From: CAYJWS01 sp964373925
GTDB lineage: Bacteria > Patescibacteriota > Patescibacteriia > Buchananbacterales > GWA2-38-13
Assembly: GCA_964373925.1 (NCBI GenBank)
Contig: CAYJWS010000019.1
Location: 1 to 18,953 of the forward strand
Direction of reading: 5' to 3'
DNA: 18,953 nt
A program made the position numbers and the translations under genes. A model generated the notes under the pieces. It saw only the letters and a list, made by a program, of their open reading frames with translations. It made no database searches and was not told the DNA's origin. The first letter of the stretch is position 1, and every line of letters begins with the position of its first letter. Below, in pieces: positions 1 to 7,007 of the stretch.

Positions 1-12
1 TTTTAAAAAATA

Positions 13-64
13 TTGACAAAATATAATAAACATGATACAATAATATATTGAACCTTAAAATATA
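13..64 (+). promoter_or_regulatory. Strong promoter with a leader element, upstream of the P-loop kinase gene
   Basis: A perfect -35 (TTGACA, 13-18), a 17-bp spacer and -10 TACAAT (36-41) put transcription start near 48. The first transcribed bases, 48-64 (TTGAACCTTAAAATATA), match 14 of 17 positions of the leader element at 9610-9626 and are a weak member of the BoxA-like family found in five other units of this window. Promoter seen directly; the role of the leader element is inferred. Confidence 0.75.
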
Positions 65-86
65 TTGGCCATTTTGGAGCAAAATT

Positions 87-518
87 ATGCCCACCGCCAC
101 GATCCTTCGAGGAGTTCCGGGATCTGGAAAAACCACGTTTGCGCGTATTTTGAGCGCAGAAGGTTTTGGAGACATCATCTCTGCCGACGACTTCTTCATA
201 AAAGGAGAAAGGTATTGTTTTGATCCGCGCCTGCTCCCGCAAGCGCATGCCCAGTGTCTGTCACGTTTTCTTCAATACGTGAAAAACGGAAAAAACGTTA
301 TTGTAGACAATGTCCACTCGCAAAAATGGGAGTACAAAAACTATCAGCTAATAGCTGAAATGATGGGCGTTGAAATCAAGGTATTTGAGATCCCCTGTTA
401 TGATCTCGATACTTTGCGAATGTTTCACGCGCGAAACATCCACAATGTCCCATGCTATACCATGGAAGCTATTTGGAATCGCTGGGAAATAGATTCCAAC
501 GCACAAATAGTTTTATAA
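87..518 (+). CDS. P-loop ATPase/kinase of the AAA_33 type, NEDD4-binding-protein-2-like
   Basis: This 143-residue protein is a small P-loop NTPase, probably a nucleoside, polynucleotide or small-molecule kinase; the substrate is unknown. The Walker A motif GVPGSGKTT lies at residues 9-17, followed by an ISADDFF segment typical of AAA_33 proteins, then VIVDNVHSQKWEY, which matches the VDNTNT..W signature of N4BP2-like proteins, and a late FHARNIHNVP segment of the same family. I chose ATG 87 because GGAG at 76-79 lies 7 nt upstream and the promoter predicts transcription start near 48, so the in-frame TTG at 48 would be at the very 5' end of the mRNA. It stands alone between its own promoter and terminator. 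Family fairly certain; biochemical role unknown. Confidence 0.8.
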   Translation: MPTATILRGVPGSGKTTFARILSAEGFGDIISADDFFIKGERYCFDPRLLPQAHAQCLSRFLQYVKNGKNVIVDNVHSQKWEYKNYQLIAEMMGVEIKVFEIPCYDLDTLRMFHARNIHNVPCYTMEAIWNRWEIDSNAQIVL

Positions 519-526
519 TACATTGG

Positions 527-556
527 GGAGCGAATATTACATTCGCTCCTTTTTTT
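527..556 (+). terminator. Intrinsic terminator after the P-loop kinase gene
   Basis: A 9-bp perfect stem (GGAGCGAAT 527-535 with ATTCGCTCC 541-549) with a 5-nt loop is followed by seven Ts. It starts 8 nt after the stop codon and closes a single-gene transcription unit. Confidence 0.9.
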
Positions 557-756
557 GTTATAAAATTATTGGATATAGCGTTAAGTTTAAAAAAAAATTC
601 ACAATCTTGAGAAGAGCTCTACTAGGCCAGATAAAAATATCCTGTTATCCTCAATAATTGGGCTAAGATGAATTATTACGTTAGTAAAAAATTCTTATGA
701 GACTCGTAAATGAGCGAAAAATAGTCATTTTAACTTTTTTTAGTCCTTCTTTTTTG
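557..756. other. Gene-free AT-rich spacer
   Basis: No convincing gene, RNA or repeat is visible between the terminator ending at 556 and the promoter starting at 757. A 39-codon ATG frame at 697-816 runs through the next promoter and is not considered real. Confidence 0.6.
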
Positions 757-811
757 TTGACAATTCTAGTTCCGCGGTATTATAATAAAGCCGAAAAGTT
801 CTTTGACAAAA
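757..811 (+). promoter_or_regulatory. Strong promoter with BoxA-like leader for the 873-2904 operon
   Basis: TTGACA (757-762), an 18-bp spacer and TATAAT (781-786) form a near-perfect sigma70-type promoter. Eleven nt after the -10 lies GTTCTTTGACAAAA (798-811). It closely resembles bacterial rRNA BoxA antitermination sites (Bacillus rrn type TGTTCTTTGAAAA). The BoxA match is seen in the sequence; NusB/S10 binding is inferred. Confidence 0.75.
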
Positions 812-872
812 TATGAACACGGGCCTTTTTTCAAAAATGAGTGTATTGGTTAAATTCTAGAAAGGAGAACCA

Positions 873-1352
873 ATGGCCGAACAAGAGATTATTGGCAATG
901 GAATGTGTCCGAAATGCAATTCCAAAACTAATATAGTGAAAATTCAAAGCTTTCCTTTTCCCGAGGAGTATGAGACAAGAACCGTAGAAAAATGCACGCA
1001 ATGCGATTATTATCTTGAGAAAGACTTTATTTCATCGAACGCGCAAACATCATTTGATCATTTCACGAATCGCAATTTTCAAGAGAAAAAAGTGGATATC
1101 GCGATTCAAGAATTAAAAAAAATAATCTCTTGGTGCTGCGATACTCACATGCGTCCACCGTTACAGCAGGTAACAGACGCATTAAAAGAATGCGGAATGG
1201 AAGACTTCCCGTTTCTTTACTCTCGGCTCAAAGAAATACTGCGAAATGCGCCCGAAGGAATGCATCCAACCGAATATGGAATATCAGTACATACAATATT
1301 GTTATTAGTAAAAAGCGCGGAGAACGCAAGAAGGAAAGGATCAGTCAGTTGA
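873..1352 (+). CDS. Zinc-ribbon protein of unknown function
   Basis: This 159-residue protein is not recognised as a named family. A four-cysteine zinc ribbon is evident at the N-terminus: CPKC (Cys12, Cys15) and CTQC (Cys41, Cys44), spaced as two knuckles. The remainder is mainly helical and charged, with no membrane segment. AAAGGAG precedes ATG 873. It is the first gene of a three-gene unit; the next Shine-Dalgarno begins at its stop codon and the next ATG is 11 nt beyond. Zinc ribbons of this shape commonly bind nucleic acid or structural zinc, but no target can be read from the sequence. Confidence 0.8.
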   Translation: MAEQEIIGNGMCPKCNSKTNIVKIQSFPFPEEYETRTVEKCTQCDYYLEKDFISSNAQTSFDHFTNRNFQEKKVDIAIQELKKIISWCCDTHMRPPLQQVTDALKECGMEDFPFLYSRLKEILRNAPEGMHPTEYGISVHTILLLVKSAENARRKGSVS

Positions 1353-1363
1353 GGAAGATTTTT

Positions 1364-1768
1364 ATGAGTATCGATCAAAATGCAGGTCAGGTGCTTTGGG
1401 TATGCGGCGATTATGACTGGGAGAATTCCAATCAGTCGATAGGAAAAGCTGGAGCGAGAATGTACCGTTTGCACGACCAGATAACCATAGAAGCGGTTCA
1501 CTATGATCATGAAGACAACCGTGAATATTATAACCGTGGAATATTCAGCATCGCGGGATATCTAAAAGCATTTCAAGAAATGGAGACGAACGGAAGGGCA
1601 GAAATTACCGAAAGTGGCAATTGTCTTACGTTAAAAAAAGCCGAAGAGTTTGTAGAACTTCGATTATCCAGTGTGCCTTATCCTGCCACTACCCCTGGCG
1701 GAGCACATATTGTTTCAACCTGTGATTTTGGAAAAATTCATATTGATAAGCTCCGTTTGCAAAACTAA
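1364..1768 (+). CDS. Conserved-looking protein of unknown function
   Basis: The 134-residue product is unrecognised. It reads as a compact soluble alpha/beta protein, with a VLWVCGDYDW segment near the start and a C-terminal stretch rich in beta-prone residues. The reading frame is open back to 1130, but the upstream part overlaps the zinc-ribbon gene in another frame. ATG 1364 has GAGGAAG at 1351-1357, correctly spaced, so it is taken as the start. It is the second gene of the 873-2904 unit and probably translationally coupled to the first. Confidence 0.75.
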   Translation: MSIDQNAGQVLWVCGDYDWENSNQSIGKAGARMYRLHDQITIEAVHYDHEDNREYYNRGIFSIAGYLKAFQEMETNGRAEITESGNCLTLKKAEEFVELRLSSVPYPATTPGGAHIVSTCDFGKIHIDKLRLQN

Positions 1769-1794
1769 AAAAACACAAGAGAAGGAGACCATGA

Positions 1795-2904
1795 ATGTAT
1801 AAAATCCTTGATTTTGCAAAGCTTCATTTCATATCCAATATCATCTGGGATATTGACGGAACGATTACGGATGAATCCGGAGATGTCAGTCAGGAAGTAG
1901 CCGCGAAAATCATCAACCTTGGGCTTGACGGGATATTCCACAGTTTCATCACCGGCAGAGACGCTGACTGGATTATTGAACGGGTTATTACCCCGATGCA
2001 GAGATATTTCAACTTTTCCCGCGTTATCGACAATCTCGTATTTTTCGCAGAAGTCGGATGCGTGGTGATTGAAAAAGATCCAAATGGAGAATGGGTGGCA
2101 AAGCCCTATTTATTAGTTGAAAATCATCCTTTAGCAAAAAATACCAATGGCATTCGGGACAAACTTGCCGGACTCTCCTTCAACCCTTCAAAGGATCAGG
2201 AGAACAGAAGAGGCGAATCTCTCCCAACGAACTTTGATGTTGTTTATGACGCGAATAATAAAGGATGGCGCATTGACCGATCAAAGCCATCGCCGCCCTG
2301 CCACCCATACATCTGGAGCCCGTATAAAAAAGTTTTTGCTACTTTTGAAAAAATCAGGGATGAAAACGGAAAGGTAAAATCCTTTGACCAGACGCAATAC
2401 GAAGAGATTATTAGGAGAACCATTAAAGAAGCTGGATTTGAAAATGATATTGGCGTAGAAACAGTTTCTACGGCGATAAATATTGTGCCAATAGTAGACA
2501 CCACCTTAAAACTCGGCAAAAGCTGGGCCGCGGGAGTCGCGCTTAGAAACATCCAGGAAAAAAAGCTTGGAAAAACTGTTGTACTTGATGAAGTGATTGA
2601 CAAAACTATTGCGGTTGGCGACGGCAGAGCTGACTTTGATTTTACCACCCCGACTTTTCCAAGCGAAATTGAAAGCAAGCTTCAGCACCGAACCATCCAA
2701 ATTATTTTTGTCGGAGAAGAGCAAGACCTTCCTCTTGAAAGCAGTCCGCAGAGGAAAAACATTATTATACAAGCGACGGCGCGCGGCGATCTGTCGTTTG
2801 ATTATACGAAAGACGTCATCTATCTCCAATCGGCAAAGGGCGGAAGAGTTGTCTCTATCGTTCTTGATTTTCTCAAGCAGTGGAATTATTTCAGGCATTT
2901 TTAA
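1795..2904 (+). CDS. HAD-superfamily hydrolase (phosphatase-like)
   Basis: The 369-residue protein carries all four HAD motifs: motif I DIDGTIT with Asp19 and Asp21 as nucleophile and acid/base, motif II Thr53 in ITGRD, motif III Lys242 in LGKSWAA, and motif IV GDGRADFD with Asp276 and Asp280. The roughly 150 residues between motifs II and III form a large cap, as in Cof/sucrose-phosphatase-like C2-cap enzymes, so a Mg-dependent phosphatase acting on a sugar phosphate or similar small molecule is likely. GGAG at 1784-1787 lies 7 nt before ATG 1795. An overlapping ATG at 1791 would give only MNV. It is the last gene of the unit with the zinc-ribbon and unknown proteins. Substrate unknown. Confidence 0.85.
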   Translation: MYKILDFAKLHFISNIIWDIDGTITDESGDVSQEVAAKIINLGLDGIFHSFITGRDADWIIERVITPMQRYFNFSRVIDNLVFFAEVGCVVIEKDPNGEWVAKPYLLVENHPLAKNTNGIRDKLAGLSFNPSKDQENRRGESLPTNFDVVYDANNKGWRIDRSKPSPPCHPYIWSPYKKVFATFEKIRDENGKVKSFDQTQYEEIIRRTIKEAGFENDIGVETVSTAINIVPIVDTTLKLGKSWAAGVALRNIQEKKLGKTVVLDEVIDKTIAVGDGRADFDFTTPTFPSEIESKLQHRTIQIIFVGEEQDLPLESSPQRKNIIIQATARGDLSFDYTKDVIYLQSAKGGRVVSIVLDFLKQWNYFRHF

Positions 2905-3006
2905 ACTTTTAACAAAGCCCCACGAGCTGACGCTTGGGGTATTACCTTGTTCTTCATAGAAGCAAATTCTCCGAAAAAGGATAAAAAAATAAAAACAATA
3001 AAATAA

Positions 3007-3034
3007 AGGGCAGTATCTTACGACTGCCCTTTTT
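3007..3034. terminator. Bidirectional intrinsic terminator between convergent genes
   Basis: AGGGCAGT (3007-3014) pairs with ACTGCCCT (3023-3030). The stem is followed by Ts on the + strand and by a T-rich run on the - strand, so it can end both the 1795-2904 operon and the oppositely oriented 3112-4170 gene. A weaker bulged hairpin at 2918-2939 lacks a T-run. Confidence 0.85.
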
Positions 3035-3111
3035 ACTTTACCTCTATTTTTATTTTATAATTAAATGGGTATAAATCCTAAAGCTTCAGCGTATTTTTTC
3101 AAGAATTTATC

Positions 3112-4170
3112 TCAAAACGCGTCTTCGGTATACCTATTTGACGCGTTCCAAATCATGTATCCAAAGCTTCCAGAATCCTTCGCGGCTTTTATCTGCGCCT
3201 GCACTTTTTCCTTATCATATACAGCCCCCAAGTCAAAATCCTGCAGCCACGGACGCATTTTCGCGTGCTTATCTTTCATGAATGTCCTTGATTTTTCAAG
3301 ACTTTTAAAGACTATTTCATAAGGAAAATCAGCCGGATTGGCATATCCTTCAAAGCCATCGGGATAATGCGATGGATATACCATGGGCGAGATATAATCA
3401 ACATACTCCGCGGCATCCTGGTATCGCTGTCCGATATTTATGCCGTCGCTTCTCCACAGCGTAATGCCGAACAAATCAACCGAGATGTACGCGGGATAAT
3501 TTTTAAAACTTTTATTAATAAAATAAAAAAACTCCGCGATAACATCATTTTTTTTCTCTGTTTTTTCTTGGAATACGGGATATGCTATGTTTTCTATATT
3601 TCCATCGGTTGGAAACCGTATGTAATCAAAATTCAGCTCGTCAAATCCCAAGAGAAGAGCAGATCTCCCGATATCAGCGACATACTTCCAAACTATCGGC
3701 GACGAAGGATCAACCCACGCGAGGCCTTTTTTGTCCCGCCAAATTTTCCCATCTTTTGTTTTGAGTGAAATTGCCGGAGCGCGCTCCGCAAGATACGGAT
3801 CCTCAAATACCGCGATCCTCGCGATGGCATAAATATTGTTTTTCTTAAGTTCTTGCAAGAATTTCGGCAGGTCGGGCGCGATATTGGCATGCTCGGATCC
3901 GATATCTTTTGCAAGCGCTATATTGCTTTCAAAAAATATCCTGCCAGTGCTGTCTTTCACATCAATAACGACAGAATTGAGATTTGATCTTTTTATAAGC
4001 TGAACAATTCCTTCTCTTTTCTTAGAACTCCCCGCCGTGTAGGCGCTCATATACAACGCCCTCACTTCTTTTTGATTTTTCTGCTTGACCGCGCGCACAA
4101 ATCCGGAGCTTTGGTTAAAAAGCCCTGAAAACGCCAAACTTGCAATTACTATCCATGAAAATCCGACCAT
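3112..4170 (-). CDS. Membrane-anchored or secreted putative glycoside hydrolase (DUF4015 type)
   Basis: This 352-residue protein has a hydrophobic N-terminal segment (residues 3-18) and a TIM-barrel-like body matching the DUF4015/GHL family. Landmarks are VVIDVKD (67-73), a WVDPSSP segment (152-158), GFDELNFDYIRFPTDG (175-190, the acidic active-site-like strand), DYISPMVYPSHY (258-269) and RPWLQDF (306-312). Proteins of this family are predicted to act on envelope polysaccharide outside the membrane; the substrate is not established. ATG 4170 is the only plausible start, but AGGAGG lies 27 nt upstream inside a small hairpin (4181-4201), so initiation is unusual. Family likely, activity inferred. 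Confidence 0.85.
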   Translation of the reverse strand: MVGFSWIVIASLAFSGLFNQSSGFVRAVKQKNQKEVRALYMSAYTAGSSKKREGIVQLIKRSNLNSVVIDVKDSTGRIFFESNIALAKDIGSEHANIAPDLPKFLQELKKNNIYAIARIAVFEDPYLAERAPAISLKTKDGKIWRDKKGLAWVDPSSPIVWKYVADIGRSALLLGFDELNFDYIRFPTDGNIENIAYPVFQEKTEKKNDVIAEFFYFINKSFKNYPAYISVDLFGITLWRSDGINIGQRYQDAAEYVDYISPMVYPSHYPDGFEGYANPADFPYEIVFKSLEKSRTFMKDKHAKMRPWLQDFDLGAVYDKEKVQAQIKAAKDSGSFGYMIWNASNRYTEDAF

Positions 4171-4180
4171 ACAATTACGC

Positions 4181-4227
4181 GAGGAAAATTGACAATTCCT
4201 CCTATTTTCTATTATTATACCATTATA
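4181..4227 (-). promoter_or_regulatory. Leader and probable promoter of the glycoside hydrolase gene
   Basis: Two TATAAT sequences occur on the minus strand (4222-4227 and 4214-4219), each with only weak -35 matches. An inverted repeat (GAGGAA 4181-4186 with TTCCTC 4196-4201) overlaps the only Shine-Dalgarno (AGGAGG, minus strand of 4198-4203). Folding would occlude it. Regulation by this hairpin is a guess. Confidence 0.35.
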
Positions 4228-4312
4228 TCACACTTGTTAATCTCTTTAAGCAAGATCCGGGCGAATAAGAGTTTTTTTAAATTTATATGTATTTCTCCTT
4301 ATCTCTGGGAGA

Positions 4313-4336
4313 TCGTCTAATTGCAGGACATTAGGT
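4313..4336 (+). pseudogene. 5' fragment of a second tRNA-Gln copy
   Basis: Bases 4313-4336 match 4365-4388 of the intact tRNA at 22 of 24 positions, covering position 8, the D-arm and the 5' side of the anticodon stem. The copy then diverges and cannot form an anticodon arm or a matching 3' half directly, so it is a remnant or the 5' part of a split tRNA. Confidence 0.7.
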
Positions 4337-4344
4337 GGCGCCTG

Positions 4345-4440
4345 TCCCGCATAAAACTCGGGGGTCGTCTAATGGCAGGACATCAGGTTCTGGCCCTGAT
4401 AATCGGGGTTCGAGTCCCTGCCCCCGAGTTTTGTGCGGGA
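4345..4440. repeat. 20-bp inverted repeat enclosing the tRNA-Gln
   Basis: Bases 4345-4364 pair with 4421-4440 at all 20 positions (one T-G wobble at 4352/4433). The inner 7 pairs are the tRNA acceptor stem and the outer 13 extend it, so the discriminator G is also paired. This is much longer than normal flanking complementarity around a tRNA. Confidence 0.85.
4358..4428 (+). tRNA. tRNA-Gln (anticodon CTG)
   Basis: A 71-nt cloverleaf is seen: acceptor TCGGGGG/CCCCCGA with a U1-A72 pair and discriminator G73, both typical of tRNA-Gln; a short D-arm (GTC/GAC); anticodon stem TCAGG/CCTGA with the 7-nt loop TTCTGGC giving anticodon CTG; and a T-arm CGGGG/CCCTG around TTCGAGT. CCA is not encoded. 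It is flanked by a 13-bp extension of its acceptor stem and by fragments of another tRNA-Gln copy. Identity rests on anticodon and discriminator and is quite sure. Confidence 0.92.
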
Positions 4441-4489
4441 GCCCTGATAATCGGGGTTCGCCCTATCATGCGATAGGGCGCCCTGCCCC
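4441..4489 (+). pseudogene. 3' fragment of a second tRNA-Gln copy with a palindrome in its T-loop
   Basis: Bases 4441-4460 repeat 4393-4412 of the tRNA exactly (anticodon 3' side through TTCG), and 4481-4489 repeat 4416-4424. Between them, in place of AGT in the T-loop, is a palindrome: 4459-4467 pairs with 4472-4480 around ATGC. A further 7-bp hairpin, CCCCGTT/AACGGGG, follows to about 4503. Confidence 0.75.
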
Positions 4490-4568
4490 GTTATACAACG
4501 GGGTAAATTATAAGATAGAAAATTTTGGATATAGTCAAACATTTTTTTCTATTGATAGCCCGTCGAAT

Positions 4569-4601
4569 GACTAGGATCGGATGACAGAGCGAATCCTAGT
4601 C
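4569..4601. repeat. Stem-loop in the leader of the serine hydrolase gene
   Basis: GACTAGGAT (4569-4577) pairs perfectly with ATCCTAGTC (4593-4601) around a 15-nt loop. No T-run follows, so it is not a simple terminator. It lies just before the serine hydrolase start and may be a repeat fragment or a translational control hairpin. Confidence 0.5.
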
Positions 4602-4636
4602 CCGTAGGAATGGGGAGAAAGCAAAATATCAACTTT

Positions 4637-5608
4637 ATGAAAAAAATTATTACAGGCACAGTATTTTTAATTATAGGAATACTTGTCGGCTACAATATAA
4701 GCAATAGCCAAAGTAAAACCATAATACAAGAACCCCAAAGGCTTAGGGCTCCGGAGTCTACGTATCAATTTATAAATCCGCTCATAGGATTTGATTTCGC
4801 GGAAAAAAAACAGTTTGTTGAATTTTTATCTCTCAACGACAAAATAAAAGAATACGTTAATGAGCAGATAAAAAATAAAATGGCACAAGAAATTTCGGTA
4901 TATTTTAGGAATGTCCAAAATGGTCATTGGACCGGACTAAACGAAAATGTAGAGTATGATGCCGGAAGCCTTTTTAAGGTGCCTATAATGATCGCGTTCT
5001 TGAAACAAGCGGAGTCAGACCCAAATTTACTCAATAAAAAAGTCCAATTTAAAGAGAATACCGCGAGCACAAAAATATTCGGCAACAATAAGTCAACGAA
5101 TATGCAGAAAAATAATTATTATACCATAGACGATCTTTTGCGCCTTATGATAGTTGACTCGGACAATAACGCGAAAGACCTTTTGCTTGAGAATATAGAC
5201 GCGGATTACTTAAGCGAGGTATTTACCGATCTCGGCATGCAATACCCAGAAGGGCGCGTGTATAAAATTTCTACAAAAATATATTCGCTCTTCTTTAGAA
5301 TATTGTATAATTCAACGTTTCTTAACAGAGAAATGTCCGAAAAAGCATTAATGCTCTTGAGCCAGACAGTATATAATAACGGACTAACAACTCCGCTGCC
5401 ACAAACTCTTAAAATAGCGCATAAATTCGGCGAATACGGAGCATATGAAGAAGAAAAACTCGTAGGAGCCCAGCTTCATGATTGCGGCATAGTGTACGCC
5501 CCGCACAATCCATACTTTATCTGCGTTATGACACAAGGATATAAAATACAAGATCTTGAAAAAGTAATACAAGGAATCTCAAACATCGTGTATAATCACC
5601 TTGAATAA
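4637..5608 (+). CDS. Membrane-anchored serine hydrolase, class A beta-lactamase/transpeptidase fold
   Basis: The 323-residue protein starts with MKK and a hydrophobic anchor (about residues 5-20), so the enzyme domain faces outward. The penicillin-recognising triad is visible: Ser111-x-x-Lys114 in AGSLFKVP, Ser175-Asp176-Asn177, and Lys263-Phe264-Gly265 in place of KTG. I do not see the ExxLN omega-loop motif that gives class A beta-lactamases fast deacylation, so a DD-peptidase or other envelope hydrolase is as likely as a lactamase. An in-frame ATG at 4610 would add nine residues; neither start has a well-spaced Shine-Dalgarno, and 4637 is preferred because the anchor then begins at once. 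No obvious terminator follows. Confidence 0.8.
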   Translation: MKKIITGTVFLIIGILVGYNISNSQSKTIIQEPQRLRAPESTYQFINPLIGFDFAEKKQFVEFLSLNDKIKEYVNEQIKNKMAQEISVYFRNVQNGHWTGLNENVEYDAGSLFKVPIMIAFLKQAESDPNLLNKKVQFKENTASTKIFGNNKSTNMQKNNYYTIDDLLRLMIVDSDNNAKDLLLENIDADYLSEVFTDLGMQYPEGRVYKISTKIYSLFFRILYNSTFLNREMSEKALMLLSQTVYNNGLTTPLPQTLKIAHKFGEYGAYEEEKLVGAQLHDCGIVYAPHNPYFICVMTQGYKIQDLEKVIQGISNIVYNHLE

Positions 5609-5708
5609 AAATTCATATCTTTGACTACTATACACTTTAAATCATTTTAAATTTTTTTAGAAAAAGCAGAAAACAAACCACTCGTCAAGATAAAATAAAA
5701 TAACGAGA

Positions 5709-5761
5709 TTGACTTGATTTGATTTTTCATCTATAATACAAACTTGTTGTTCTTTAAAAAA
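5709..5761 (+). promoter_or_regulatory. Strong promoter with BoxA-like leader for the 5790 gene
   Basis: TTGACT (5709-5714), a 17-bp spacer and TATAAT (5732-5737) are followed 10 nt later by TGTTCTTTAAAAAA (5748-5761), the clearest BoxA-like match in the window. AAGGAGGT at 5778-5785 then serves GTG 5790. Confidence 0.8.
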
Positions 5762-5789
5762 TCTACCATTACCATACAAGGAGGTATTC

Positions 5790-6923
5790 GTGTTTGAATT
5801 AAGGATTGAAGAGCAAAAAGAAATAGAATATAAAGGGAAAAAGCTTTGCGCATATCACATAAAAAACTTTCCAAAATCTATCTTTGTTGATCTTGCGGGC
5901 AATCTCTACATGACATATTGGCCAACGCCTGACGCGCGAGATGAAAAAAAGGAGCGCGAGCTTAGGCTCTATAAGGAAGTATACTCCCTCTTGCGAGGCG
6001 TCATACAGACAATGGAAAGGACAAAAACAAAAAGGCTGCCCGACCTTGAAGGGCTCACACAGGATTGCATGGAAATCGGCGCGGAAATCAGAGATATTCG
6101 CGCTGCAGACGAAAAAGATATTGAATTTGCCCAGCGCTCCATGGCGAGTGTATTGGAAAAAATACGATTCGCGCAAACTCCCGAGCTCAAAGAAGCGTCG
6201 GAAAAAATCTGCTTTGCGATAATTTTTCGAGACAGGCTTGGCCGAATCAATATTGGCATGGTATCGGCAAGGCTTGTTGCAGTAAAGAATCGCCTTGTCG
6301 AAAGAATACAAAATATCTTGTCATGGATGAAGAAATACGCCGAATGGAAGCAGTCCATTGAGGCTTTTGTGCTGTTTCACAAAAACTATCTTCCGCGACT
6401 CGCGCAAAGAGTGAAAAATCTTATTGACCATGACGCTTACGATCTTATTAATTCCGGAAAAACACAGGTACTTGCAAGAAAACTTAATAATATTTGGATC
6501 GAAATCCACCACCTCGCATCCATAGGCGGATGGAAACACTGGTGCTCACAAGTTCGAAATGATATTGTGGAATGCGTTGAAGCTATAGAAGCCTTAAAAA
6601 ATGAAAAAGCAATGAAATGCCTTGACAGAATCTGGCAGTCCACGCTTTTGAAGATAGCCCAATATAAAATCCACGAACTACTCCTGCACATTGACATCGA
6701 GCTCGCGCAAGATGTATTCAGAAAACACAATCACATCACGGGAATCAATAGGATTATTGGCGATATACAATACATTAAAGAAGAAGGATGGAGAAATCCG
6801 GTTTGTACAAAGATTCTCACTCTTCTTCGAATGGCGCGAAGCAAGCTCCAAAAAACTTTAGTAGACATAAAAGCTATTAACGGTTCAAAAGAAAGCCTTC
6901 GCACAGCCTATCAAATTATTTAG
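5790..6923 (+). CDS. Large helical protein of unknown function
   Basis: The 377-residue product is not recognised. A short N-terminal part (1-50) has beta character (ELRIEEQKEIEYKGKKL, then FVDLAGNLYMTYWP), and the rest is almost entirely charged and amphipathic helix, without a signal peptide, membrane segment or metal motif. It resembles a helical-bundle or coiled-coil scaffold. The GTG start has a perfect AAGGAGG 5 nt upstream. It sits alone between a strong promoter with BoxA-like leader and a strong terminator, so it is probably well expressed. No catalytic motif can be seen. Confidence 0.8.
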   Translation: MFELRIEEQKEIEYKGKKLCAYHIKNFPKSIFVDLAGNLYMTYWPTPDARDEKKERELRLYKEVYSLLRGVIQTMERTKTKRLPDLEGLTQDCMEIGAEIRDIRAADEKDIEFAQRSMASVLEKIRFAQTPELKEASEKICFAIIFRDRLGRINIGMVSARLVAVKNRLVERIQNILSWMKKYAEWKQSIEAFVLFHKNYLPRLAQRVKNLIDHDAYDLINSGKTQVLARKLNNIWIEIHHLASIGGWKHWCSQVRNDIVECVEAIEALKNEKAMKCLDRIWQSTLLKIAQYKIHELLLHIDIELAQDVFRKHNHITGINRIIGDIQYIKEEGWRNPVCTKILTLLRMARSKLQKTLVDIKAINGSKESLRTAYQII

Positions 6924-6950
6924 CCTTTAGATCTTTTGCAAACAACATCA

Positions 6951-6981
6951 AACCGAAGTGAATTTTCACTTCGGTTTTTTT
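6951..6981 (+). terminator. Intrinsic terminator after the 5790 gene
   Basis: A 12-base perfect inverted repeat (AACCGAAGTGAA 6951-6962 with TTCACTTCGGTT 6965-6976) ends in seven Ts (6975-6981). Confidence 0.92.
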
Positions 6982-7007
6982 AATTATTTGGAATTTATTA
7001 TTTTCCG

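Noticed and set aside
48..86. TTG start at 48 for the P-loop kinase
   Set aside because: The promoter at 13-41 puts transcription start near 48, and ATG 87 has a well-spaced GGAG.
697..816. A 39-codon ATG frame that could be a leader peptide
   Set aside because: It contains the -35 and -10 of the 873 promoter, has no Shine-Dalgarno and ends before the real gene.
1130..1363. Longer N-terminus for the 1364 gene
   Set aside because: It would overlap the zinc-ribbon gene almost entirely; ATG 1364 has its own Shine-Dalgarno.
2918..2939. Hairpin CCCCA/TGGGG after the HAD gene as terminator
   Set aside because: It has a bulge and no T-run; the perfect stem at 3007-3030 is a far better terminator.
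4335..4574. A 79-codon open frame on the + strand across the tRNA locus
   Set aside because: It translates the tRNA-Gln and its duplicated fragments; such frames are typical false genes and there is no ribosome site.
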